Shown here one piece after another: positions 26,080-33,300 of a stretch of 64,000 nucleotides of DNA; position 1 is the first letter of the stretch, and every line of letters begins with the position of its first letter. The notes under the pieces are model-generated. The model worked only from the letters and a program-made list of their open reading frames with translations. It did no database searches and was not told the origin of the DNA. The position numbers and the translations under genes are program-made. This DNA is from Fimbriimonadales bacterium (GTDB lineage: Bacteria > Armatimonadota > Fimbriimonadia > Fimbriimonadales > GBS-DC). The stretch covers positions 186,001-250,000 of the forward strand of contig BPGO01000002.1 in the NCBI GenBank assembly GCA_026003075.1. Direction: 5' to 3'.

Positions 26080-26109
26080 AGTTTACCTCATCCCGGACGC
26101 CTTTGTCAA
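26080..26109 (-). promoter_or_regulatory. CRISPR leader promoter TTGACA-18-TAAACT
   Basis: On the minus strand TTGACA (26104-26109) is followed by 18 nt and GGTAAACT, whose TAAACT is at 26080-26085. Only 5 nt separate it from the first transcribed repeat, so the RNA would begin at or inside that repeat. The -10 box has the same GG prefix as those before many genes here. Confidence 0.75.
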
Positions 26110-26130
26110 GGGGTTAAGCCCGCTTCTTAA

Positions 26131-26430
26131 CAATTCGCGAAAATTTTGAACTCGGCGTTTGCGCGAACCTCGTGGGCATTTGAACTCAAGTCTTGAATTG
26201 TCGGAGGTTCGCGCAAAATGCGTGGTTGGTTGTGGGTGTGGTTTTGGGGTGTTATTGGGGGTGATTTTGAGTTCAGAGTTGGGGTGTGTTTTTTGGGTTT
26301 TGGGTTTTGTGTTTTGGTTTGGGTTCATTTATTTAGCGTGGCTAAATAGTGCGCGAACCTCGGTAGACATTTGTTTTGAGTTCAAGTGGGTGGGAGGTTC
26401 GCGCAGAATTTAGCATAGCTAAGTAATCAG
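26131..26430. repeat. Dispersed structured repeat, copies C and B (full unit)
   Basis: The left stem-loop (C) has perfect 14-nt arms TTTGCGCGAACCTC (26158-26171) and GAGGTTCGCGCAAA (26204-26217) with TTGAACTCAA in the loop. The right stem-loop (B) has arms TGCGCGAACCTC (26350-26361) and GAGGTTCGCGCA (26394-26405) with TTGAGTTCAA in the loop, so the two are roughly mirror images. A GT-rich spacer joins them, and B ends AAGTAATCAG (26421-26430). B matches 1-111; C matches 51722-51880. This fills the gap between the CRISPR leader and the GT4 gene; no protein-coding gene was seen in it. Confidence 0.8.
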
Positions 26431-26472
26431 GATGTGGCGTGCCGTGCGTGTGGAGGCGAGGAACGGGAAATT

Positions 26473-27693
26473 TTACCAGGCGGTGTTTCGAAACTCCGTC
26501 CAGACCTTTCGGTAGACCTGTTGGGTGTGTTGGGCGATGCGCGCCCAGTTGAAGTCGCGTTGCACGGCTTTGAGGGCGTTTTGGACGCGCTGGTGCGTGG
26601 CGACGGGGTCTTGAAGCACGCGCAGGATGCCCCATGCAAGGCTTTCAGGGTTGCCAGCCCAAGTGAGGATGCCCGTCTCTTCGTGGCGGACGACCTCTTT
26701 CAGTCCGCCTGCGTCGGACACGACCACGGGCGCGCCCGCCGCCATTGCCTCCAACGCGACGATGCCGAACGGTTCATACAGGCTGGGATAGACCGCCCCG
26801 TCGACGACGCGATAGAGGCGCAACAGTTCCTCGTCGGTGATGAAGCCTGTGAACTGGACTGCAGGCTCCAGATGGCAGAAGCGGACGAACTCTTCCAGAT
26901 GCGCCCGATAGCCCCCGCCCACGATAATCAACTTTGCGTTGGGGATTTCGGCACGGACGATGGGCAACGCTTGCAGCAACACCTGCACTCCTTTCTCGCG
27001 CACCATACGCCCCACGAAGACGAGGAGCGGCTGGTTCGGCTCCGCGAAGCGCGCCCGAAACGCCGCACGCTCCGATTCGGGGAACGGGAACTGGAACTTC
27101 TCCGCGCGGATGCCGTTGGGAATCGCGTCGATTTTATCGTAGGGGACATTCAGCGTGTGGTGGACTTCGTGGCGCATAAACTCGCTGCAGACGATGACGC
27201 GCCATGCCTCGTAGCCGAGTTCCCATTCGAGGCGGCTGATGGTTCGGGAGAGGTCGGAGTGGATACCGCCGTGTCTGCCGTGTTCGGTGGCGTGGATGGT
27301 AGCGATGAGGGGCAGTTTATAGCGGTGTTTGAGGGCTTTGACGGCGGGATGGACGAGCCAATCGTGCGCGTGGAGCAGGATGGGGTTGCGTTGCGTGCGT
27401 GCGGGCTTGTGGTTCAGCAGGGTTTGCAGCAGGGCGTCGGCGCGTGCTTCGAAGGCGGCGTTCATCGCGTAGACGCCTTCCAGAAACGCGCCGTGTGGGG
27501 GAGGCGGTGTACCGATTCGGTGCAAGTGGACGCCGTTTTCTGTGGCTTCGTCGGGCGCGTCGGGGTGGGCGGCGGTGATGACATGCACCTCGGCGCCCTG
27601 CGCCGCCAACGCTTCGGACAGCTCCTGCACATGGCGGGCGATTCCCCCCACGATTCGCGGGGGATACTCCCACGAAAACATCACGACGCGCAC
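26473..27693 (-). CDS. GT4 glycosyltransferase, glycogen-synthase-like
   Basis: A 406-residue GT-B fold enzyme. The N-terminus MRVVMFSWEYPPRIVGGIAR carries the Gly-Gly motif of starch/glycogen synthase-like GT4 proteins. LLHAHDWLVHPA, FVGRMVREKGVQVLLQAL and the donor-binding EPFGIVALEAMAAGAPVV follow. Such enzymes extend alpha-glucans or transfer sugars to other acceptors using NDP- or ADP-glucose; the acceptor cannot be told. It is somewhat shorter than classical GlgA (about 480), closer to the GT4 maltosyl-type synthases. The start is a GTG. The gene is 48 nt downstream of the pyrimidine phosphorylase gene and may share its transcript. Confidence 0.88.
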   Translation of the reverse strand: MRVVMFSWEYPPRIVGGIARHVQELSEALAAQGAEVHVITAAHPDAPDEATENGVHLHRIGTPPPPHGAFLEGVYAMNAAFEARADALLQTLLNHKPARTQRNPILLHAHDWLVHPAVKALKHRYKLPLIATIHATEHGRHGGIHSDLSRTISRLEWELGYEAWRVIVCSEFMRHEVHHTLNVPYDKIDAIPNGIRAEKFQFPFPESERAAFRARFAEPNQPLLVFVGRMVREKGVQVLLQALPIVRAEIPNAKLIIVGGGYRAHLEEFVRFCHLEPAVQFTGFITDEELLRLYRVVDGAVYPSLYEPFGIVALEAMAAGAPVVVSDAGGLKEVVRHEETGILTWAGNPESLAWGILRVLQDPVATHQRVQNALKAVQRDFNWARIAQHTQQVYRKVWTEFRNTAW

Positions 27694-27741
27694 GGGGCTT
27701 CAGTTCGACGCCGCGGGCGCAGTTCCTGCGCGGTGGATCGG

Positions 27742-29043
27742 TTAGCTCTGGAGCACCACCGCCACGTGGGGGACGGGTTCTGGGGATATCGCGACGGCTT
27801 CCTCCAGCGTTTTTTGCGCCTGTTGGCGTTGCGTTTCGGTGCGGGCGTGGATGCGGAAGAGCGGTTCCCCGGCGTGCACGGGGTCGCCGACGCATTTGAG
27901 CACTTCTACGCCGACGGCGTGGTCGATGGGGTCTTCTTTTTTCTGTCTGCCTGCGCCCAGTTGCAGGCATGCCAGGGCGACATGGCGGGGGTGCACCTGC
28001 GCCACATAGCCTGTTTGTGGCGCGAGGCATTCGGCGATGAGGGGGGCTTGGGGCAGCAGGCTGGGGTCTTCTGCCACGCGTGGGTCGCCGCCTTGCGCTT
28101 CGACCAGTTGTTGGAACTTGGCGAGTGCGCTGCCCGACTGGAGCAGTTGCTCGGCGCGCGCTCTGCCCGTTTGGCGGTCGGGTTCGACGCCGCAGAGGGC
28201 GAACGCCTCGGCGGCGAGATAGAGGATTAGTTCGCGGAAGCGGGGGTGGGCGCGTCCGTCGGGGCGGAGCGTTTCGATCGCTTCGCGCACTTCGAGGGCG
28301 TTGCCGACGGTATAGCCCAGGGGCTGGCTCATGTCGGTCAGCACGGCGTGGGTGCGTCGCCCGGCGCCTTCGCCGATTTGGACGAGCGTCTGGGCGAGGG
28401 TGTGGGCGCGTTCGCGCGTGGTCATAAACGCGCCGGCGCCGACTTTTACATCGAGCAGGAGATGCCGCGCACCGCCGGCGAGCTTCTTGCTCATGATGCT
28501 GGCGGCGATGAGGGGGATGCTCTCGACGGTGGCGGTGGCGTCGCGCAGGGCGTAGAGCAGTTTATCGGCGGGCGCGAGGCTTGCCGACTGCCCTGCCAAG
28601 CAGCATCCGATGTGCTGTACTTGCGTAATCATCTCCTGCGCGGTGAGTTCCGTGCGGTAGCCGGGGATGCTCTCCAGTTTGTCTACTGTACCGCCGGTGA
28701 AGCCCAGCCCGCGCCCGGACATTTTTGCCAGCGCCAGCCCGCCAGCGGCGAGCAAGGGCACCAGCACGAGGCTCGTCTTGTCGCCTACGCCTCCCGTCGA
28801 GTGCTTGTCGAGGGTGGGCGCCTCCACCGCCGACAGGTCTAACTGCTCGCCTGAGGCCGCCATGATTTCGGTCAGGGCGAGCGTTTCGGCGTCCGACATC
28901 CCCTTCAGGTAGCATGCCATCAGCCATGCGGCGACCTGATAATCGGGCACGACGCCGCGCACATAGCCCATCACGATTTGCTCAAGTTCGGCACGGCTAA
29001 GTTCGCCGCCGTCGCGCTTTTTAGCGATGAGTAGCGGTATCAC
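27742..29043 (-). CDS. pdp: Pyrimidine-nucleoside phosphorylase
   Basis: A 433-residue nucleoside phosphorylase of the thymidine/pyrimidine phosphorylase family, which splits uridine or thymidine with phosphate into base and (deoxy)ribose-1-phosphate. Family marks are DKHSTGGVGDKTSLVLVPLL (phosphate site), KMSGRGLGFTGGTVDKLESI, and DVKVGAGAFMTT; the C-terminal alpha/beta domain has the HARTETQ segment. Length is typical. The start is GTG at 29043, with GGTAAACT ending 7 nt upstream, so probably leaderless. It salvages nucleosides and feeds pentose phosphates into central metabolism. Confidence 0.95.
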   Translation of the reverse strand: MIPLLIAKKRDGGELSRAELEQIVMGYVRGVVPDYQVAAWLMACYLKGMSDAETLALTEIMAASGEQLDLSAVEAPTLDKHSTGGVGDKTSLVLVPLLAAGGLALAKMSGRGLGFTGGTVDKLESIPGYRTELTAQEMITQVQHIGCCLAGQSASLAPADKLLYALRDATATVESIPLIAASIMSKKLAGGARHLLLDVKVGAGAFMTTRERAHTLAQTLVQIGEGAGRRTHAVLTDMSQPLGYTVGNALEVREAIETLRPDGRAHPRFRELILYLAAEAFALCGVEPDRQTGRARAEQLLQSGSALAKFQQLVEAQGGDPRVAEDPSLLPQAPLIAECLAPQTGYVAQVHPRHVALACLQLGAGRQKKEDPIDHAVGVEVLKCVGDPVHAGEPLFRIHARTETQRQQAQKTLEEAVAISPEPVPHVAVVLQS

Positions 29044-29050
29044 GGTGGAG

Positions 29051-29058
29051 AGTTTACC
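29051..29058 (-). promoter_or_regulatory. GGTAAACT box, 7 nt from the start codon
   Basis: On the minus strand GGTAAACT is followed by CTCCACC and the GTG of the pyrimidine phosphorylase gene. The box is identical to that of the CRISPR leader. Confidence 0.55.
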
Positions 29059-29140
29059 TCAGGGCACACCGTAGCAGGAAATCGTGCGGGGCTGCCGAAA
29101 ATAGCCCCTGTCGAGGAAGACCCTTGGCATGAGGTGATGA

Positions 29141-30106
29141 ATGATGGATCGAAATCTGGGTATGGATTTTGTGCGAGCCACTGAGGCGGCTGCTCTCAGT
29201 GCGGGTCGTTGGGTTGGCAAGGGCGACCGTCATGCGGTCGATCAAGCTGCGTGTGAGGCGATGCGCCGCACGCTGGGCGATATCGATATGAAAGGGGTCG
29301 TCGTGATTGGCGAAGGCGAGCGTGACGAGGCGCCGATGCTCTATATCGGTGAGGAACTGGGCACGGGCAACGGCAACGCGGTCCAGATTGCGGTCGACCC
29401 TGTGGAGGGCACGAACCTCGTCGCCACGGGGCAGCCCGGCGCGATTAGCGTGGTCGCCGCTGCGATTGAAGGCGAGGGGAAACTGCTCCGCGCGCCCGAC
29501 ATCTATATGGATAAACTGGTGGTGGGACCCGCTGCCAAAGGCGCGGTGGACATCACGCTCCCGCCCCGTATGAACCTCAAGGTCATCGCGAAGAGCCTGG
29601 GCAAAGAGATTCAAGACCTAACGGTCGGCATGCTGGATCGCCCCCGTCACGAGCAGCTCATCCGCGAGATTCGGCAAGCGGGTGCGCGGATCCGACTGGT
29701 CTCGGACGGCGACCTCTCGCTGGCGCTGGAAGCGTTAGACCCGCAAGGCGAGATCGATGTGCTGATGGGGATTGGCGGCGCGCCGGAAGGGGTACTCTCA
29801 GCCGCCGCCGCGTTGTGCATGGGGGGCGAAATCCAAGCGCGATTGGTGTTCCGCAACGAGCAGGAACGCGAACGCGCCAAGCAACTGCTGGGCACAGAAG
29901 ATGTCGACCGCGTGTTGATGCTGGAAGACCTCGCGTGGGGCAATGTGGTGTTCGCGGCGACGGGCATCACGGGCGGCAACCTGCTCGGCGGCGTGCGCTA
30001 CACTGGCTGGGGCGCCATCACGCACTCCGTCGTGATGCGCTCACGCAGCGGCACCATCCGCTGGCTGGAGACGCATCACCACTTCCATCACGATCCGAGG
30101 TACTGA
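29141..30106 (+). CDS. glpX: Class II fructose-1,6-bisphosphatase
   Basis: A 321-residue GlpX-type phosphatase that turns fructose-1,6-bisphosphate into fructose-6-phosphate in gluconeogenesis; some homologues also act on sedoheptulose-1,7-bisphosphate. The metal and substrate motifs are GEGERDEAPMLYIGEELG (residues 57-74), IAVDPVEGTNLVATGQP and the later IGGAPEGVLSAAALCMG-like stretch. GAGGTGATGA provides a ribosome site; the ATG one codon later is an equal candidate. The moxR-like gene starts 3 nt after its stop, so glpX heads a three-gene operon. Confidence 0.95.
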   Translation: MMDRNLGMDFVRATEAAALSAGRWVGKGDRHAVDQAACEAMRRTLGDIDMKGVVVIGEGERDEAPMLYIGEELGTGNGNAVQIAVDPVEGTNLVATGQPGAISVVAAAIEGEGKLLRAPDIYMDKLVVGPAAKGAVDITLPPRMNLKVIAKSLGKEIQDLTVGMLDRPRHEQLIREIRQAGARIRLVSDGDLSLALEALDPQGEIDVLMGIGGAPEGVLSAAAALCMGGEIQARLVFRNEQERERAKQLLGTEDVDRVLMLEDLAWGNVVFAATGITGGNLLGGVRYTGWGAITHSVVMRSRSGTIRWLETHHHFHHDPRY

Positions 30107-30109
30107 TCC

Positions 30110-31069
30110 GTGGTCGCGGTAGAGCAAATCGGGGACTCGTTGCAGCGCGTCGAGGAGCAGATTGGGCGCGTGATTATCGGGCAGCAGCGCGTGGTGCAGC
30201 ATGCGCTCTGTGCGCTGCTCGCTGATGGACACATCCTAATCGAAGGCGTGCCTGGTCTCGCGAAAACGCTGCTGGTGCGCGTGATCGCGCAAACGCTGGG
30301 GCTCCAGTTCCGCCGTGTGCAGTTCACGCCTGACCTGATGCCGTCCGACCTGATTGGGACCACCGTCTACGATGCACGCTCTGGGGAGTTTCGCGTGCGC
30401 TACGGACCGATTTTCGCCAACATCGTGCTGGCGGACGAGGTGAACCGCACGCCGCCCAAGACGCAATCTGCTCTGCTGGAGGCGATGGAAGAGCGACGGG
30501 TGACGATCGACGGCGTGTCGCACGCTCTCCCCGAGCCGTTTATGGTGTTCGCGACCCAAAACCCCATCGAGTACGAAGGCACCTATCCCTTGCCCGAAGC
30601 GCAACTGGACCGATTCCTGCTGAAACTGGTGATGGACTACCCCAGCGAGGAGGAAGAGCGCGCGATTCTCCAACTGCACGATTCGGGCTTTCGCGTGCAT
30701 CAACTGGAGCAGGTGGGGCTGACGCCCGTGATGGACGGCGAGGCGCTGGCGCGTATCCGGGCAGTCGTGCGCGCGGTACCCGTTGCCGACGCGGTGCGCG
30801 ACTACATTCTGGAAATTGTGCGTCGTACGCGCCAGAACGAATACCTGCTGGTCGGCGCCAGTCCCCGCGCTGGAATCGCGTTATTGTTGGTAAGCAAAGC
30901 GCTGGCGGTGTTGCGTGGGCGCGGCTTCGTGACGCCCGACGATGTGAAGCAGATGGCGTTGCCCGTGCTGCGCCACCGACTCATTCTCAAGCCCGAAGCG
31001 GAAGTGGAAGGGCTGAACGCGGATCGAATCTTGAACAGTATCTTGGAGGCGACCCCCGTACCGCGATGA
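30110..31069 (+). CDS. MoxR-family AAA+ ATPase
   Basis: A 319-residue AAA+ ATPase. Walker A is GVPGLAKTLLVRV (about 46-58), Walker B is ANIVLADEVNRTPPKTQSAL, sensor 1 is MVFATQNPIEYEGTYPLPEA, and the C-terminal lid domain completes the family pattern. MoxR ATPases act as chaperones in metal-centre insertion or envelope-protein maturation, usually next to DUF58 and von Willebrand-A genes. Neither partner is here; instead it lies between glpX and a glycosyltransferase gene, overlapping the latter by ATGA. The start is GTG at 30110. Confidence 0.94.
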   Translation: MVAVEQIGDSLQRVEEQIGRVIIGQQRVVQHALCALLADGHILIEGVPGLAKTLLVRVIAQTLGLQFRRVQFTPDLMPSDLIGTTVYDARSGEFRVRYGPIFANIVLADEVNRTPPKTQSALLEAMEERRVTIDGVSHALPEPFMVFATQNPIEYEGTYPLPEAQLDRFLLKLVMDYPSEEEERAILQLHDSGFRVHQLEQVGLTPVMDGEALARIRAVVRAVPVADAVRDYILEIVRRTRQNEYLLVGASPRAGIALLLVSKALAVLRGRGFVTPDDVKQMALPVLRHRLILKPEAEVEGLNADRILNSILEATPVPR

Positions 31070-32178
31070 GCAGCCTGCTGCTGGAGCGACCGACGCTGTT
31101 GCCTGATGTGTTGCCCGAATCCGATAACGGGCGTGAGCGCATCCCGGTGCTGCTCGTCGTGCGCCCCAGCAGCAGCGGCATGCTGCGCCATGTGCAAGGC
31201 TTGATTAAGTACTTGCCAGAGTTCGGCTACGCCCCCACCCTGACCGGTCCCGAATTCATTCGCGACCGGGCTGGGCTAATCGCCGATTCGCGTGCTGTGC
31301 GTGTGCTGCGCGCGCGTGCGAGCGAATTCCCCTTCGTCCACTGCCATGGGGTGCGGGCGGGCTGGATTTGTGCGTGGGCGTTCCGACGCGAGTACCCGTG
31401 GATTTGGACGGTGCACCATCTGCTGCGCAGCAAAAGCGCGCTGGTGCGTGCCCTGTGGCGCTGGATTGCGCGGTACCCGCGTCTCATCACGGCGGTCTCC
31501 GCGCAGGTGAAGGCAGGCTTAACCGAAGGCGGCGTGCCCGAATCGCGCATCGAGGTGGTACAGGGCGGTATCGATCTGGAGCGATTCGAGAAAATCCCCC
31601 GACGCGACGCCATGCGCGACCAGTTTTTCGTGCCTCAAGACCGTCCCGTGCTGCTCTGTGTGGGGCGATTTGTGCATCATAAGGGGTTCGATATCGCGAT
31701 TCAGGCGATGGAGCGCGTTTGGGAATCGTTGCCCGAAGCGGACTTGTGGCTGGCAGGCGACGGACCCGGGAATGCACGCTTGGTGAAGTTAGTGATGCAT
31801 TGTCGTCGTCCGCACCGTGTACGCTTTTTCGGCTACTGGAGCGCGGTGGAGGAGTTGTACGCGGCGGCGGATGTGCTGCTGGCGCCCGCACGCGATGCCG
31901 GGCTGGGGCTGTCCACGATGGAGGCCATCGCCTGTGGGTTGCCTGTCGTGGCGACGGACATCCCCGCGATGCGCCGCCTCATCGAACACGAGCGCACGGG
32001 CTTGCTGGTACCGCCCGAGAACCCCGACGCGCTGGCGCGAGCCGCACTGCGACTCCTACAGGAGCCGTCGCTCGCGCAAACGCTTTCGCGGAACGCGCTG
32101 CGCACCGCCGACCGGTTCCACATTCGCCACACTGTCGAACAGACCGTGCCGCTCTACCGACGCTTGCAAGCGGGCTAA
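31066..32178 (+). CDS. Family 4 glycosyltransferase
   Basis: A 370-residue GT-B enzyme. The N-terminus has an extra polar lead of about 20 residues, then IPVLLVVRPSSSGMLRHVQG. The donor-binding half shows VVQGGIDLERFEKI, RPVLLCVGRFVHHKGFDIAI and the E-x7-E-like DAGLGLSTMEAIACGLPVVA. It probably adds a sugar to an envelope glycan or lipid; the donor and acceptor are unknown. It overlaps moxR by 4 nt and ends just before the convergent trm1 gene. Confidence 0.88.
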   Translation: MSSLLLERPTLLPDVLPESDNGRERIPVLLVVRPSSSGMLRHVQGLIKYLPEFGYAPTLTGPEFIRDRAGLIADSRAVRVLRARASEFPFVHCHGVRAGWICAWAFRREYPWIWTVHHLLRSKSALVRALWRWIARYPRLITAVSAQVKAGLTEGGVPESRIEVVQGGIDLERFEKIPRRDAMRDQFFVPQDRPVLLCVGRFVHHKGFDIAIQAMERVWESLPEADLWLAGDGPGNARLVKLVMHCRRPHRVRFFGYWSAVEELYAAADVLLAPARDAGLGLSTMEAIACGLPVVATDIPAMRRLIEHERTGLLVPPENPDALARAALRLLQEPSLAQTLSRNALRTADRFHIRHTVEQTVPLYRRLQAG

Positions 32179-32185
32179 TCGCCAT

Positions 32186-33298
32186 TCAAGGCGACCGTTC
32201 CCACAGTCGCAGGATCACCTTGAGGGGGGCGTCCGTGCGGATGGCGCTCCCGCAGTGATGCACATGCGAAGCGCGGTAGCCCTGCGCTCGCAAGAACCGC
32301 ACCGCCTCGCGTGTAGAGGGCACCGATCGATTCAAACGGTCGGCGATCACGGGCAAACTGTAGACAATCGGCAACTCGTCCAACTCGCGATTGAGTTTAC
32401 TGAGGAATTTGCGCGCCGTGTCGAAATAGTCCTCGCGAGCGGCGCGAGACATCGCGCTGAGAAAGGCGTGGTCGTGCAACGGACCCAGCCACAGCGGTCC
32501 TGCCCAGCGCACGGTGGTGGAGGGATGATATTCGTGGTTGACAGGCGCAGGTACCCCTGCCATCGTCGCGCGATACTCGCCCTCGGGCATCTGAGCGATA
32601 AAGCCCATCTGCTCCACATTGAACCCGCGCGTGCCCTTGAACACGCGCATGAGCGTGCGCCAGCAATAGCCGTCAAAGAAACTCAACAGCGGTTGCCCGT
32701 GCATGTTCGCCTGAATCAGGCGGCGTTGCACGAAACCGATTAGGATGCGCAACCCGACTTCGTGGCACTCGCGTCCGTAGGCGGAGACGGCGTCGTAGGA
32801 CTTGAGCGCTTCACCGCGCTGCGCCCCACACAGCACGGGGGCGTCGGTCGCTGTAATGTACAGCAAGCCTTCCCAGCGCACGACCCCCGTGAGGTACGGC
32901 ACATACGGCGCGGGCGTGCCGAACGGGTCTAAGTCCACCCAGTCGAAGCGTCGGTCTTCCAGATAGAACCGACAGAGCAGGCGTTGGGCGAGCTCGTTGT
33001 GCAGTTCCACGCGCGGATCATCGCTCACATGAGCGCGCAGCACTTCGAAGCTTGTGTAGTTCGCGTCGTTGACCACGATGTGCTGCACGGGGGCTTCGAG
33101 CAGGTAGCGCTTTGTGCGGAGTCCTGCGCCTGCCATCAGTTCCAACACTTCCAGCGGGCGCTCGAGCCGTTCCGCCTCCGCGCGCATCGCCAGCACGCCC
33201 AAATCGCGTCCCAGCCGTGCGCGCGGGTTGTAAAACACATGCGCGCTTTGGGGCAAATGGAACTCCGCCGCGCCCTCTCGGTAGACCTGAACCGCCAT
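32186..33298 (-). CDS. trm1: tRNA (guanine-26-N2)-dimethyltransferase, Trm1 type
   Basis: A 370-residue SAM-dependent methyltransferase of the Trm1 family, which makes m2G/m2,2G at tRNA position 26 (also 27 in the Aquifex enzyme). Family marks are HVFYNPRARLGRDLGVLAMR, the SAM site VLELMAGAGLRTKRYL, VDLDPFGTPAPYVPYL (the catalytic D-P-F-G motif) and ITATDAPVLCGAQRGEALKS. The C-terminal domain PVIADRLNRSVPSTREAV also fits. Trm1 is usual in archaea and eukaryotes but rare in bacteria, where Aquifex aeolicus is the well-known case. It lies 2 nt from the end of the acyl-CoA dehydrogenase gene on the same strand. Confidence 0.92.
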   Translation of the reverse strand: MAVQVYREGAAEFHLPQSAHVFYNPRARLGRDLGVLAMRAEAERLERPLEVLELMAGAGLRTKRYLLEAPVQHIVVNDANYTSFEVLRAHVSDDPRVELHNELAQRLLCRFYLEDRRFDWVDLDPFGTPAPYVPYLTGVVRWEGLLYITATDAPVLCGAQRGEALKSYDAVSAYGRECHEVGLRILIGFVQRRLIQANMHGQPLLSFFDGYCWRTLMRVFKGTRGFNVEQMGFIAQMPEGEYRATMAGVPAPVNHEYHPSTTVRWAGPLWLGPLHDHAFLSAMSRAAREDYFDTARKFLSKLNRELDELPIVYSLPVIADRLNRSVPSTREAVRFLRAQGYRASHVHHCGSAIRTDAPLKVILRLWERSP

Positions 33299-33300
33299 CG

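Noticed and set aside
23521-26081. Many overlapping reading frames giving FQWAPTLGGECY- or IHPQGWVPIET-type repeat peptides
   Set aside because: They are translations of the CRISPR repeats and spacers in several frames, with no ribosome sites and no independent support.
26434-28230. A 598-codon plus-strand frame
   Set aside because: It is antisense to the GT4 and pyrimidine phosphorylase genes, which match their families over full length; GC-rich coding DNA often leaves such shadow frames.
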